Shown piece after piece: positions 17,071 through 25,712 of a stretch of DNA of 31,728 bases. The stretch's first letter is position 1. Every line of letters begins with the position of its first letter. The stretch spans positions 1 through 31,728 of the forward strand of contig JAEORG010000077.1 in the NCBI GenBank assembly GCA_016841005.1, in the 5' to 3' direction. This stretch comes from Candidatus Thorarchaeota archaeon. GTDB taxonomy: Archaea; Asgardarchaeota; Thorarchaeia; Thorarchaeales; Thorarchaeaceae. Under the pieces are notes generated by a model. That model made no database searches and had not been told where the DNA came from. It saw only the letters and a program-made list of their open reading frames with translations. Both the position numbers and the translations under genes were made by a program.

Positions 17071-17865
17071 TCATTTACCTTGTTTACGCAGGAATCCCAG
17101 AACTATGCTATTGAACTCCTCTGGTCTTTCAAATGTCACTGCATGACCTGAGTCACGAACAATAATCATCTCTGAGTTGGATATTTTATCATGAATCACA
17201 CTCGAATATGGATTAGCTGGTTTCAGTATATCATCCTCTCCTGCGATGATGCATGTTGGAATCGCAATCTGTGACAGTTGATCTGTGATATTAAGTGAAA
17301 GAAAAGCATCCAACAGACTCACAAAAGGAGCAAATTCTAGTTCCGCATAGCGTTCTTTTGCTCTCTCTAAAAATGCTGCCTGTTCCTTTAGGAAAGTAGG
17401 TCCAAAATTCAAAGGGACTGTGGCATGAAAGAAAAGGTCTGGATCTCCAAGCCTGCAGACGCTGCGCCATAGTTGGCACATATGATTGAGCAATGGCCCC
17501 ACATAAGACACTCCGCTACAGACCACGAGACTCTTGAGCATCTCAGGATATTTCAATGCGAAGACCAATCCTAATTCAGCACCATAGCTTATTCCTACAT
17601 GATGGACCTTTGAAATGCCAAGCTCGTCGAGCAATGCCTTCTGATCTTCTGCATGTATATCAAATGAATACGGACCCGGCGGTTTATCGCTTTGCCCTTG
17701 TCCTCGCATGTCGTATAGGATAACTTGATACTCCTTAGAAAAAACAGGAACTTGATTTAACCATCCAAGTGTGTTTGAGAAGACTCCGTTACCGAATATT
17801 ACTGGTTCTCCATCACCATGTAGTTCATAATAGATGTTAATTCCATTCACTCTACATACAGGCAA
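17071..17865 (-). CDS. Alpha/beta hydrolase, enol-lactonase/esterase-like (copy 1)
   Basis: This 264-residue cytosolic alpha/beta hydrolase has the nucleophile elbow GISYG (S93), an acid at D211 or D212 in AGEDDILKP, and the catalytic histidine H241 in DSGHAVTFERPEEF. The usual oxyanion HGxxG is changed to GNGVFSN. The general look (YYELHGDGEPV, YDMRGQGQSDKP) is that of 3-oxoadipate enol-lactonase and C-C bond hydrolase relatives, which act on small acids. The TTG start is well supported by GGAGGT six bases upstream. The ligase gene stops two bases before this start, so the two are surely co-translated, pointing to a role on the same acyl compound, for example thioester or lactone hydrolysis. 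It closely parallels the second hydrolase of this run at the N-terminus. The exact reaction is not known. Confidence 0.88.
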   Translation of the reverse strand: MPVCRVNGINIYYELHGDGEPVIFGNGVFSNTLGWLNQVPVFSKEYQVILYDMRGQGQSDKPPGPYSFDIHAEDQKALLDELGISKVHHVGISYGAELGLVFALKYPEMLKSLVVCSGVSYVGPLLNHMCQLWRSVCRLGDPDLFFHATVPLNFGPTFLKEQAAFLERAKERYAELEFAPFVSLLDAFLSLNITDQLSQIAIPTCIIAGEDDILKPANPYSSVIHDKISNSEMIIVRDSGHAVTFERPEEFNSIVLGFLRKQGK

Positions 17866-17867
17866 GT

Positions 17868-19415
17868 CTACACCTCCTCTCCAAAATCCTTCTTTAACTC
17901 TCGTTTGAGAATCTTTCCTGCTCCTGAAATATAAGGAGCAAAGCTATCAGTAAATACAACTGATTTAGGAATCTTGAACCTTGCAAGTTTATCTTTGCAA
18001 AAATCGATTATCTCTTCTTCAGTGGCTTCATTGTTTGGTTTTAGGATGACAATCGCTCGACCAACCTCTCCCCATTTTGAATCAGGAATTCCAATCACCT
18101 GTACCTGTGCAATCTTCGGATGCTGTTCTAATAGTTTCTCAATCTCTCTTGGATAGACATTTTCCCCTCCAGAAATGAACATATCCTTAACTCGATCAAC
18201 GACAAAGTAATACCCCTCATCATCAAGATACACCATGTCGCCAGTCCGAAACCAACCTTCCTCATCTAATAAGGTCTTATTCAATTCTGGTCTATTCCAG
18301 TATCCCTTGGTGACAGTGGGACCTTTGAAGAGAAGTTCACCAACTTCATTCGCAGAACATTCCTGACCTGTCTCAGGATCGACTACTTTAGCATCAATAA
18401 AGAAGTTGGGCGTTCCTATACTACCAATTTTACGTTCCGCATCCCATGGGTCCAGAGCAAAACAACCTGGTCCCACTTCTGTCATTCCAAACCCTTGTTT
18501 GAATCGAACACCATGCATTTCTCTGAAGTTCTTGATGATGTCTAAGGGTAGGGGTTCTCCTCCTGATGTCAAGAAACGAACATTACTGAAGTCGATCTCC
18601 TTGAACTTAGGATGGTTCATCAGCATTCTGTATTGTGTAGGAACTGCAAAGAAGAAATTAGGCCTCTCTTTGTTGATGATATCTACTAACACATCAAGGT
18701 CCCATCTCTTCATTTGTATTACTTTTCCACCTAGAATGAAAAGCGGGATAGCGTATACATACAATCCTCCTACGTGAAATAGTGGTAGATGATTGATATA
18801 GACATCACCTGGAAGTACATCTCTAATTGTACTCAATGTATTGAAAGCGACTTGCTTGTAGGTAATCATTGCTCCTTTTGGTAGCCCTGTCGTTCCACCA
18901 GTGAACACTATTCCCATAGGGTCTTCATAAGTGAGTTTGACCGCATGTGGTGGAGCAGCGTCAGTTTTCTTTAGCAGGTCTTCATAGAGAAACGATTCAT
19001 CTACTTCATTTCCATTTGAATCAAGAGAAACCCAGTAATCAACCGTTGAAAGATCCCTCAATTCTTTTACGAGGTCAGCTGAATCAGTATCAAAGAAAAG
19101 AACCCTTGGAGAAAGATCTTTGATTATCTCTCCTAACTCTCGAGCTACTAATCTCCAATTGAGAGGGCTGAAGATGCCGCCACATTTTTGGCAACCAAAA
19201 AATGTTTCCCAATACTCTAAACTATTCTGGGCAATTATGCACAATCGGTCTCCCTTTTCTATCCGGAATTCACGTTGAAGGAAAGCTGCAACTTGGTTTG
19301 CTCTGTTGTTGAACTCTCTATTCGTGTACCTTCTTCCTGTATCAACATCAACTAGAGCTTCTGCATCAGGAGTGAAGATATTTCTCTTGGACAAATAATC
19401 GAACTGATTGACCAT
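17868..19415 (-). CDS. AMP-forming acyl-CoA synthetase (ligase 1)
   Basis: This 515-residue ANL-superfamily enzyme activates a carboxylic acid with ATP and CoA through an acyl-AMP. Visible core motifs are the P-loop VFTGGTTGLPKGA (A3), GFGMTEVGPG (A5), GWFRTGDMVYLDDEGYYFVVDR (A7-A8), KDMFISGGENVYPREIE, and SGAGKILKREL with the catalytic C-terminal lysine (A10). No extra domain is attached, so it makes free acyl-CoA or acyl-AMP. Length and motifs are those of medium/long-chain and aromatic acyl-CoA ligases; motif inspection cannot fix the acid. The ATG has a strong GAGAGG six bases upstream. It lies 73 bases after the KAS III-like gene and two bases before the hydrolase gene. A second ligase with the same plan stands in the divergent operon. 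Confidence 0.92.
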   Translation of the reverse strand: MVNQFDYLSKRNIFTPDAEALVDVDTGRRYTNREFNNRANQVAAFLQREFRIEKGDRLCIIAQNSLEYWETFFGCQKCGGIFSPLNWRLVARELGEIIKDLSPRVLFFDTDSADLVKELRDLSTVDYWVSLDSNGNEVDESFLYEDLLKKTDAAPPHAVKLTYEDPMGIVFTGGTTGLPKGAMITYKQVAFNTLSTIRDVLPGDVYINHLPLFHVGGLYVYAIPLFILGGKVIQMKRWDLDVLVDIINKERPNFFFAVPTQYRMLMNHPKFKEIDFSNVRFLTSGGEPLPLDIIKNFREMHGVRFKQGFGMTEVGPGCFALDPWDAERKIGSIGTPNFFIDAKVVDPETGQECSANEVGELLFKGPTVTKGYWNRPELNKTLLDEEGWFRTGDMVYLDDEGYYFVVDRVKDMFISGGENVYPREIEKLLEQHPKIAQVQVIGIPDSKWGEVGRAIVILKPNNEATEEEIIDFCKDKLARFKIPKSVVFTDSFAPYISGAGKILKRELKKDFGEEV

Positions 19416-19488
19416 TTGTATCCTCTCATCATGAAATCAGATTCAGCGGTCTTCTTCTAATACTGGCTACAACCTAGATAAAAATCCA

Positions 19489-20499
19489 TTACCACCATTG
19501 TAATACTGCAGCCGCCATGTTGAATCCTCCACCAGATGAGCATAGCGCGATATACTCTCCGTTACCTTGTCCAGGTGGTGGAAGCTTCCCCTGATCAACT
19601 GCATCATACATTGCTAGCGCAATACAGGACGAACCAGTGTATCCCCATTTGTCCATGATTGTATGTGTCTTTTCGAGTGGAACCTCAAGTTCCGCCATGA
19701 CTGCCACTATATTCTTAATGTTAACTTGAGTGAAGAAGAACCAATCAATATCTTCGACCGATAGATTGGCTTTTGAAATGCACTCTCTAGTTAGGGCTGG
19801 CCAATGTTCTAGATTTGTATTTGTAGTAAACCGCTTACGAAATGCGAGATGATGTTTATGGTTCTGAATTGCCTCAACTGTCGGTGGTTCTGCTGTACCA
19901 CCTACATAGATTCCTAGATAATCATGGAACGAACCATCTGCAATTAATTTTGAGGAAATGAATCCTTCTTTTTCTTCACTAGCTCGAAGTAGCATAGCTC
20001 CTGCTCCATCTGCAAACACTGTGCATGTATAGAGATCGGTCCAGTCAATGAATTTGGTCATTCCATATGCACCAATGACCAAAACAGAATCAATCGATGA
20101 ATCTGTTCTAATGTATCGCGCACCTATATCCAGTGACGTAACCAACCCCGCACATGCAGAATTGACATCGAACGTGCCTGCATTCTTCGCGGCAAGTTTG
20201 TGTTGAACAACTACTGATGTCGCGGGAGAGATATAGTCAGGAGTATCTGTACTCAAGATGATTAAATCAAGCTCATCTGCGTCTACACCTGCATTCTCCA
20301 AGGCTTGGAAACCTGCATGATACGCAAGATCAGATGTGACTTCATCCTCCGCCATGATATGACGTTCTCTTACTCCAACATTCTCTACTAACCAATCTGC
20401 AGTTCCAGGTCGGTCAAGCATTCGCTCAATATCTTCATTTGTCAATATCTTCTCAGGAACATACATACCCAAACCAGCAACTAACGCTGAGCGCGACAT
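19489..20499 (-). CDS. KAS III (FabH)-like condensing enzyme homologue lacking the His and Asn residues (copy 1)
   Basis: The 336 residues follow the thiolase-fold KAS III plan. C116 in DVNSACAGLVTSLDIGA is the acyl-carrying cysteine, and FADGAGAMLL and a C-terminal SSGGGFNMAAAVLQW are present. At the E. coli FabH H244 site (PHQAN) this protein reads FTQVN, giving T257. At the N274 site (YGNTS) it reads WGYTGSS, giving Y287. The two sites are 30 residues apart in both proteins, so the alignment is firm. His and Asn drive malonyl decarboxylation, so a FabH-type condensation is unlikely; acyl transfer, non-decarboxylative Claisen chemistry or hydrolysis through the cysteine are alternatives. 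ATG 20499 is chosen since GAGG lies nine bases upstream; TTG 20508 abuts that site. It lies between a hydrolase gene and the ligase gene. Confidence 0.87.
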   Translation of the reverse strand: MSRSALVAGLGMYVPEKILTNEDIERMLDRPGTADWLVENVGVRERHIMAEDEVTSDLAYHAGFQALENAGVDADELDLIILSTDTPDYISPATSVVVQHKLAAKNAGTFDVNSACAGLVTSLDIGARYIRTDSSIDSVLVIGAYGMTKFIDWTDLYTCTVFADGAGAMLLRASEEKEGFISSKLIADGSFHDYLGIYVGGTAEPPTVEAIQNHKHHLAFRKRFTTNTNLEHWPALTRECISKANLSVEDIDWFFFTQVNIKNIVAVMAELEVPLEKTHTIMDKWGYTGSSCIALAMYDAVDQGKLPPPGQGNGEYIALCSSGGGFNMAAAVLQWW

Positions 20500-20521
20500 C
20501 GGCAACAACCTCGGAGTTTGC

Positions 20522-21373
20522 TTAGATTACCTTCCTCTTGGGAGTGGGTGTGAAAATTCCTCTCTCAACTTCGTCTATAAAACTCGTAACTTCATTGTTG
20601 AACTTCTCATGAAATTCTATAAAACTCAGATGTGGTCCATCGGATATGAGTGCTAGTCTTGATGTTGAAATTGCTTCTGCGAGCATTTCAGCATTCTTTG
20701 GCGGAACCATAAGATCTCTATCTCCTTGAAGAACAAGAGTGGGAATTGTGATTGAGCTCACTTCGTTCTGAACATTAAAGTCAGTTGTTGCTGAAGCTTG
20801 ATGGCCCCGTGCGTAGAGCGGCTGAGGAATCTGTTCTCTCCACTCTTGTATTTGCTTGATTAATTCTTCTTCTTCTCGAAGGAACCGCTGACTGAAAACT
20901 ACGCTATAACGCATCTTCATCGCCTGTTCATTCGACAGTGTTTCAGTGGGAATAGCAAACGCCATAGCTAATGTTCTATTATCTGCAATGACTGCGTTAG
21001 GTCCTCCAAAACTTGTTGATGCAAGAATTAGGCTACGTACTTTTTCGGGATGAGAAATTGCAAGCTGTTGAGCAATATATCCTCCCATTGAAATTCCAAG
21101 GATGTGCGCATCGGAAATGTTCAATGCATCCATCAAACCTGCAGCATCATTTGCAAACATTTCCATAGTATATGGATAATCAGGCTTGGAACTCTTTCCA
21201 ACTCCTCGATTATCATAAACAACACATTTGAATCGCTCCTTGAAGACTGGAATCTGTCTGAACCACATCCAAAGGGAGTATCCCCATCCTTCTATACATA
21301 CAAGTGGTGGAGCATCAACTGGTCCATGAATCTCATAGTAGATATCAATATCATTAACAGTTTCATACGGCAA
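20522..21373 (-). CDS. Alpha/beta hydrolase (copy 2)
   Basis: This 283-residue cytosolic hydrolase has the nucleophile elbow GISMGG (S95), an acid in LQGDRDLMVPP and the histidine in DGPHLSFIEFHEKF. The oxyanion segment is altered to IEGWGYSLW instead of HGxxG. It resembles copy 1 at the N-terminus (MPYETVNDIDIYYEIHG against MPVCRVNGINIYYELHG). That parallel fixes the start at TTG 21373, which has GGTGAT four bases upstream, an exact match to the anti-Shine-Dalgarno end. The in-frame TTG 21385 and GTG 21382 are upstream alternatives. The gene lies 67 bases after livM and 22 bases before the KAS III-like gene. Likely substrates are esters, lactones or thioesters of the imported acid; the reaction is unproven. 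Confidence 0.87.
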   Translation of the reverse strand: MPYETVNDIDIYYEIHGPVDAPPLVCIEGWGYSLWMWFRQIPVFKERFKCVVYDNRGVGKSSKPDYPYTMEMFANDAAGLMDALNISDAHILGISMGGYIAQQLAISHPEKVRSLILASTSFGGPNAVIADNRTLAMAFAIPTETLSNEQAMKMRYSVVFSQRFLREEEELIKQIQEWREQIPQPLYARGHQASATTDFNVQNEVSSITIPTLVLQGDRDLMVPPKNAEMLAEAISTSRLALISDGPHLSFIEFHEKFNNEVTSFIDEVERGIFTPTPKRKVI

Positions 21374-21440
21374 AGATATCACCAACTTTTAGTCCGGTTT
21401 TCTTATCTTGGAAATTGGTCTTCATATCCTACCCACCCCT

Positions 21441-23045
21441 CTAGAGACTGACAATTAGCATTAACACGAACACACAGACTATTCCCAAGAATGCAAATAC
21501 CCAATAATCTGATTCCTTTATTCCCACGTCATAAGAACCTAATTTGAAGTTCTGAAGCTTTTCTTTAATAGGTGGAGCTTTACTCTTTATAGTCCCTACA
21601 ATACCATATGGCATAAACAATACAATGAAGATGTAAATCACTCCAAGTACAACAAGCCACAATTCACCCGGTAGGTTTAATCCTGTCAAGAAGTCCACAA
21701 GATAGAGATTGGAATACTCGACTACTCCTGCTCCTAGTAATGGACCAAGAAGAGTTCCAATCCCTCCAATAATAGTGAACAGCATCGCGTCTATTGTAAC
21801 TCCAACTCCTAAAACAGTGTTAGGATCAATTGTTCTGATAAATGGTGCATAGAGAGCACCCGCCATGCTCGCAATTGCACCACTGATCATCAATACGACA
21901 ATTTTACAATAATAACTATTGAATCCTAAAGCGTCAGCTCTCTCTTCATTCTGAGCTATTGCAACTACCATTCTTCCGAATGGTGATACCACTAATCTCT
22001 TCACAAAAACGTATGTCAGCACAACGCAAGTCAAAACAAGATAGTATTGAACTGGAATTGTATAAAAGAAGGTGTCCGAATGTTCAAACCAAAGTGACAC
22101 CATCTCAACAATATTAGATCCAAATGAAACTAACACTCCGATGATGGCTATGATTACGATGCCTAGAGGTAAGATAGAATTAATCACGGGATTAGATGGT
22201 TTTGTTTGCTCAGAGGTAGTTTTTCTCTTCTCTGTGTATTGAAACGGATTTGTAATAGTCTTCCTTCTTTCAATCCAATAATACACAATCAATCCGAGAA
22301 AAGCTATGAATACAATTGCGGGTCCAATAATATTAGTCCCGAAAATTAATAGAACACTTGGGAACACGATCATGATTGGTATCAGTAGAATCAGACCAAT
22401 TGAGCTAGTTCGTTTTTTCAGGAAAAGAACAATCATACCAATAAAAGCGGCTATGGAAATAATTGCAAGTGCTACAAAGAAAATGTAGAACGGAGCAGTT
22501 CTGATAAAGCTCGGAGTTGATACTCTGAGTCCTGTTTCTCCTCCAGATATCGCATTATTTTCTGCAAAGAAGTTGAAGAGAAACATTGCAATTGCTAATG
22601 CAATAAACGCAAAAGCCGTTCCTCTCATTCGATTAGTTGTCAATCCCATTATTAGTCCAATAAAGGCACCTGCAACCATTGCTAATACAATAGTTATGGG
22701 ATACGGAATCAATGATATCAGATTGAATGGAAATGGAAGAATTGATGCATCCAGAGTAAATGCCATTATGTACGCTCCTATTCCGAAAAGAGCAACATGT
22801 CCAAAATTCAGAAGCCCAGCTCGTCCTAGTTGCAAGTCAAATGACATTGCAAGTATGCCCCAAATCAATATTTGAGTTATTAAGAACAATAATGATCGGA
22901 CAGGGGAAGTTTCTGAGGTTGTACTCAATGGGAGTAGATACAAGAAAGCAATTACTGCAATCAGCATTCTATTATTTGACAATACAGATGGTATTCTCTG
23001 AAGGAATCCTTGTATTACTCCCTCACGTTTTGGTGCATTATCCAT
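21441..23045 (-). CDS. livM: Branched-chain-type ABC transporter permease, LivM class, enlarged
   Basis: One of two membrane subunits of the Liv-type importer. Family signatures are present: LQLGRAGLLNFGHVALFGIGAY (about 71-92), ISGGETGL (166-173), SPFGRMVVAIAQNEERADALGFN (354-376) and GGIGTLLGPLLGAGVV near the C-terminus. At 534 residues it is well above the usual 300-425. The extra length lies mainly between about 183 and 325, where several added hydrophobic segments flank a charged loop (RRKTITNPFQYTEKRKTTSEQ) before the canonical YYLVL helix resumes. A basic, hydrophobic C-terminal tail (after about 480) adds one more helix. It overlaps the end of livH by eight bases, so the two are coupled. 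The added segment is unexplained. Confidence 0.88.
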   Translation of the reverse strand: MDNAPKREGVIQGFLQRIPSVLSNNRMLIAVIAFLYLLPLSTTSETSPVRSLLFLITQILIWGILAMSFDLQLGRAGLLNFGHVALFGIGAYIMAFTLDASILPFPFNLISLIPYPITIVLAMVAGAFIGLIMGLTTNRMRGTAFAFIALAIAMFLFNFFAENNAISGGETGLRVSTPSFIRTAPFYIFFVALAIISIAAFIGMIVLFLKKRTSSIGLILLIPIMIVFPSVLLIFGTNIIGPAIVFIAFLGLIVYYWIERRKTITNPFQYTEKRKTTSEQTKPSNPVINSILPLGIVIIAIIGVLVSFGSNIVEMVSLWFEHSDTFFYTIPVQYYLVLTCVVLTYVFVKRLVVSPFGRMVVAIAQNEERADALGFNSYYCKIVVLMISGAIASMAGALYAPFIRTIDPNTVLGVGVTIDAMLFTIIGGIGTLLGPLLGAGVVEYSNLYLVDFLTGLNLPGELWLVVLGVIYIFIVLFMPYGIVGTIKSKAPPIKEKLQNFKLGSYDVGIKESDYWVFAFLGIVCVFVLMLIVSL

Positions 23046-24144
23046 GACCAGTCAATCCTCCTGGCTTTAGTATCAGTATAATTGCCATTATGACGAAGAT
23101 GATAATATTCTCAAGTCCTGGTAAGAAATATGCTGTGATTTGCATCGACATACCAATAAGAAGCGCCCCAAAGAATGTCCCTTCAAAACGACCATAATGA
23201 GCTCCCCCAACGACCACTATGACAAACGCAAATATCAGATATGTTAGGCCATGTCCTGTATTTGCCCCTATCCATGGGACCAAGACAGCTCCTGATAATC
23301 CTGCAAGACCTGCCCCGAGCATAAAGACGATAGTAAACAGTTTTCTAATATCTGTCCCTAATGCTTCTACCATTTCTGAATCTTCTATGCCTGCCTGTAT
23401 CTGGAGTCCAATGCGTGTTTTCTGAAATGCAATGAACATTACCGCAGCGACAGTTAATCCGAGAAAGATCAAGAAGATTCTATAAAGCTCGAATTTCATA
23501 GCGCCTCCAAAATCCAATACCCCACTAATGAAGAAATACCCAAGTTGTGAATTAGGAGCGATGAAGTATGTTATTACTGAAGTACCCCAGATTATCTGAC
23601 TTATCTGAGTGATAATATACATGAAACCAACTGTTAGTAATATCTGGGCAATTGCGTTACCATAGAGTCTTCTAATTGTGAAGAACTCAATTCCTCCACC
23701 TATTATGGCAAGAACTGCTGTAGCTCCCACAACACTCACAATGAATGAAATAACTGAAATTGCAAACGAATTGGCCCCTAAGACTGCGTAAAATGGTAAT
23801 GTTGGATCCAAAAGGGCTGCTTCTGTTCCGATATAGATTACAAATCCCATGAATCCTCCCAGCATAAAGAATGCTCCGTGAGCAAAATTGATCACGTCGC
23901 AGAGACCAAAAATCAGGAAAAATCCTGAAACCATTAGAAAGAGAAGCATACTAAATGCAAGACCATCAACCAACGATTTACTAGCTCTTACTACAAATTC
24001 GTCCCATGAGTAATAGCTAATTGCAGCGACAACCAATAAGCAGCTAATAATAATGATGGATAATATAGCAACGATTCGCACAATCCTCGGATTCTGCGGG
24101 TTTGCCTCCAAAAAATTCCTATAAGAAGAAGTTATTTTCTGCAT
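23038..24144 (-). CDS. livH: Branched-chain-type ABC transporter permease, LivH class
   Basis: The partner membrane subunit of LivM. It carries the LivH signature FGLCDVINFAHGAFFMLGGF (about 79-98), an RIGLQIQAGIEDSEMVEALG loop that corresponds to the ATPase-coupling region, and a C-terminal ALLIGMSMQITAYFLPGLENIIIFVIMAIILILKPGGLTG. At 368 residues it is longer than the usual about 290-300, owing to an N-terminal extra helix (about 23-45) and a longer stretch before the conserved core. The ATG is one base after the livF stop, with GGGGGT about 12 bases upstream; translation coupling is likely. Substrate range is set mostly by the binding protein, so amino acids, amides and aromatic acids all remain possible. 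Confidence 0.9.
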   Translation of the reverse strand: MQKITSSYRNFLEANPQNPRIVRIVAILSIIIISCLLVVAAISYYSWDEFVVRASKSLVDGLAFSMLLFLMVSGFFLIFGLCDVINFAHGAFFMLGGFMGFVIYIGTEAALLDPTLPFYAVLGANSFAISVISFIVSVVGATAVLAIIGGGIEFFTIRRLYGNAIAQILLTVGFMYIITQISQIIWGTSVITYFIAPNSQLGYFFISGVLDFGGAMKFELYRIFLIFLGLTVAAVMFIAFQKTRIGLQIQAGIEDSEMVEALGTDIRKLFTIVFMLGAGLAGLSGAVLVPWIGANTGHGLTYLIFAFVIVVVGGAHYGRFEGTFFGALLIGMSMQITAYFLPGLENIIIFVIMAIILILKPGGLTGHG

Positions 24145-24145
24145 T

Positions 24146-24865
24146 CTATACTCTAACCCCCAAGTACTGTGCCACTAGTTCTTTGTCTTCTACTAGCTTA
24201 CCCATGTCATTGCCTTCATGTACAATCTTGCCATTATCAAAGATGTAGTAGTTATCACCAAGCCTTGTCACTGTTCGAAAGTTTTGTTCGACCAACAAAA
24301 TTGTAGCAATCTCTGTTAGTTTGTCGAGAGCGTCGATGAGATTCTTAGCTAAAAGTGGGCTTAATCCTTCAGTTGGTTCATCGATGAGCAACAAATCGTT
24401 ATCATTCATCAACGCACGAGCAACTGCCAACATCTGTTGTTGCCCCCCTGAAAGCGTCTTTGCTCTTTGTTTGATGAATCTCTTCATGTCAGGAAAGAGG
24501 TCAAAGATAAAATCAAGTCTGTCCTGCATATCTCCTGTAAGACCACCCTTCCGCATTGAAACTATAAGATTCTGCTCAACAGTCAGAGAACCAAAGATCC
24601 TTCTAGTATCGGGAACATACCCAATTCCCCTACTAACAATCTTATGGGTTGGTAGATTCGTTATGTCTTCTTCTTTGAAAACAATAGTTCCCTCTTTAGG
24701 AGGATAAATGCCAAGAATTGTCTTCATTGTAGTGGTTTTACCAGATCCATTCCTACCAAGAAGTAAGGTAACTTCTCCTTTGGGTACAACTAAAGAGATT
24801 CCTTGTAGGATGTAAAATGATCCAATATACACATGTGCGTTGTTAATCTCAAGCAAGTTTTTCAT
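24146..24865 (-). CDS. livF: Liv-type ABC transporter ATP-binding protein, LivF class
   Basis: This 239-residue ATPase pairs with LivG to drive import. Walker A is GRNGSGKTT (about 36-44), the signature is a canonical LSGGQQQML, Walker B is LLLIDEPTEGLSP and the switch histidine position is Q in LLVEQNF, as is usual in LivF. The IGYVPDTRRIFGSLTVEQNL stretch around the Q-loop is characteristic of the class. ATG 24865 is preferred because GGTGG lies five bases upstream and the protein then begins MKNLLEINNAHVYIG as expected; TTG 24877 would add four residues. The start lies 17 bases inside the end of livG. Its intact signature completes the ATP site shared with LivG's Walker A. Confidence 0.92.
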   Translation of the reverse strand: MKNLLEINNAHVYIGSFYILQGISLVVPKGEVTLLLGRNGSGKTTTMKTILGIYPPKEGTIVFKEEDITNLPTHKIVSRGIGYVPDTRRIFGSLTVEQNLIVSMRKGGLTGDMQDRLDFIFDLFPDMKRFIKQRAKTLSGGQQQMLAVARALMNDNDLLLIDEPTEGLSPLLAKNLIDALDKLTEIATILLVEQNFRTVTRLGDNYYIFDNGKIVHEGNDMGKLVEDKELVAQYLGVRV

Positions 24866-25643
24866 CTGTACCACCAAGATAAGCTGTTAAGACTTGTTCA
24901 TTTTCCTGAATCTCTTGTGGGGGACCTTTCGCTATCATCTTCCCCTCAGATAAGACCACGACTTCTTCACTGAGTTTCATAACAATGTCCATCTTATGTT
25001 CGACCACAAGAATAGTCAGTTTATCGCCGTATGATTCTTTCACACGCATAATTGCATCAGTCACTTCAGGTATCTCTTCGATGGACATTCCAGCAGCAGG
25101 TTCATCAAGAAGGAGTAGTTTTGGTTCAGAAGCCAATGCCATCGCAATTTCTAATTTCCTCTGTTCTGCATGAGGTATTAATGCAGCTGGAACATAGAGT
25201 CTTGCAGAATCAAGACCCACAATTGTAGCAATTTCAATTACTTTATCATGAAAATCAGTGTAGGTACCTGCTTTCTTCAGCATTCCATAGAAGTTGACAC
25301 TTCGCCCGCTACAGCCCTGAATTGCGAGACGAAGATTTTCAAAAGTCGTCTGATACGGAAATATATTCGTGATTTGGTAGGACCTTGAAATTCCTCTTCG
25401 TGTCCGTTGATACATTGGTAATCGTGTAATGTCCTGCCCTTCGAAGAATATCTTACCTGAGGTGACAGGAAGTGCGCCTGTTATCAGATTGAAAAACGTA
25501 GTCTTACCCGAACCATTAGGACCAATTACAGCTTTTACTGAACCTTTCTCAACATCAAGGCTCACACCATTTACAGCAATTAACCCACCAAAATTCTTAA
25601 TCAGTTCGCTAGTACTAAGGATTATCTCTCTCGTCGAGGACAA
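24849..25643 (-). CDS. livG: Liv-type ABC transporter ATP-binding protein, LivG class
   Basis: The other ATPase of the importer and first gene of the long minus-strand run. Walker A is GPNGSGKTT, the Q-loop region reads RSYQITNIFPYQTTFENL, Walker B is LLLLDEPAAGMS and the switch histidine is in VVEHKMD. The signature is IPHAEQRKLEIA. LivG proteins often read LPHGEQ or LSYGEQ here, but the glycine-to-alanine and leucine-to-isoleucine changes go further. The ATP site made by this motif and LivF's Walker A may be weakened, leaving one fully canonical site. TTG 25643 is chosen because GGAGGA (25650-25655) sits six bases upstream; TTG 25658 would overlap that site. A TATA-like box and an AAAATTTT repeat precede it. 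Confidence 0.9.
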   Translation of the reverse strand: MSSTREIILSTSELIKNFGGLIAVNGVSLDVEKGSVKAVIGPNGSGKTTFFNLITGALPVTSGKIFFEGQDITRLPMYQRTRRGISRSYQITNIFPYQTTFENLRLAIQGCSGRSVNFYGMLKKAGTYTDFHDKVIEIATIVGLDSARLYVPAALIPHAEQRKLEIAMALASEPKLLLLDEPAAGMSIEEIPEVTDAIMRVKESYGDKLTILVVEHKMDIVMKLSEEVVVLSEGKMIAKGPPQEIQENEQVLTAYLGGTDEKLA

Positions 25644-25660
25644 ATCAATTCCTCCCAATT

Positions 25661-25681
25661 TGAAAATTTTGTCAAAATTTT
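25661..25681. repeat. Two AAAATTTT palindromes one helical turn apart, candidate operator
   Basis: The self-complementary 8-mer AAAATTTT occurs at 25663-25670 and again at 25674-25681, starting 11 bases apart and separated by GTC. An outer TTTGA/TCAAA inverted repeat also embraces the first copy. The pair lies between the inferred livG transcript start and its Shine-Dalgarno, where a bound dimeric regulator could block transcription. The repeat is seen; the regulatory role is inferred. Confidence 0.4.
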
Positions 25682-25712
25682 AGCTGTCCTCAGTAGACTC
25701 ATTGACTGCCAA

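Noticed and set aside
16877..17074. Small minus-strand frame before the binding protein gene
   Set aside because: It spans the TATA-like box, the leader and the signal-peptide codons of the binding protein in another frame, and its translation resembles no protein.
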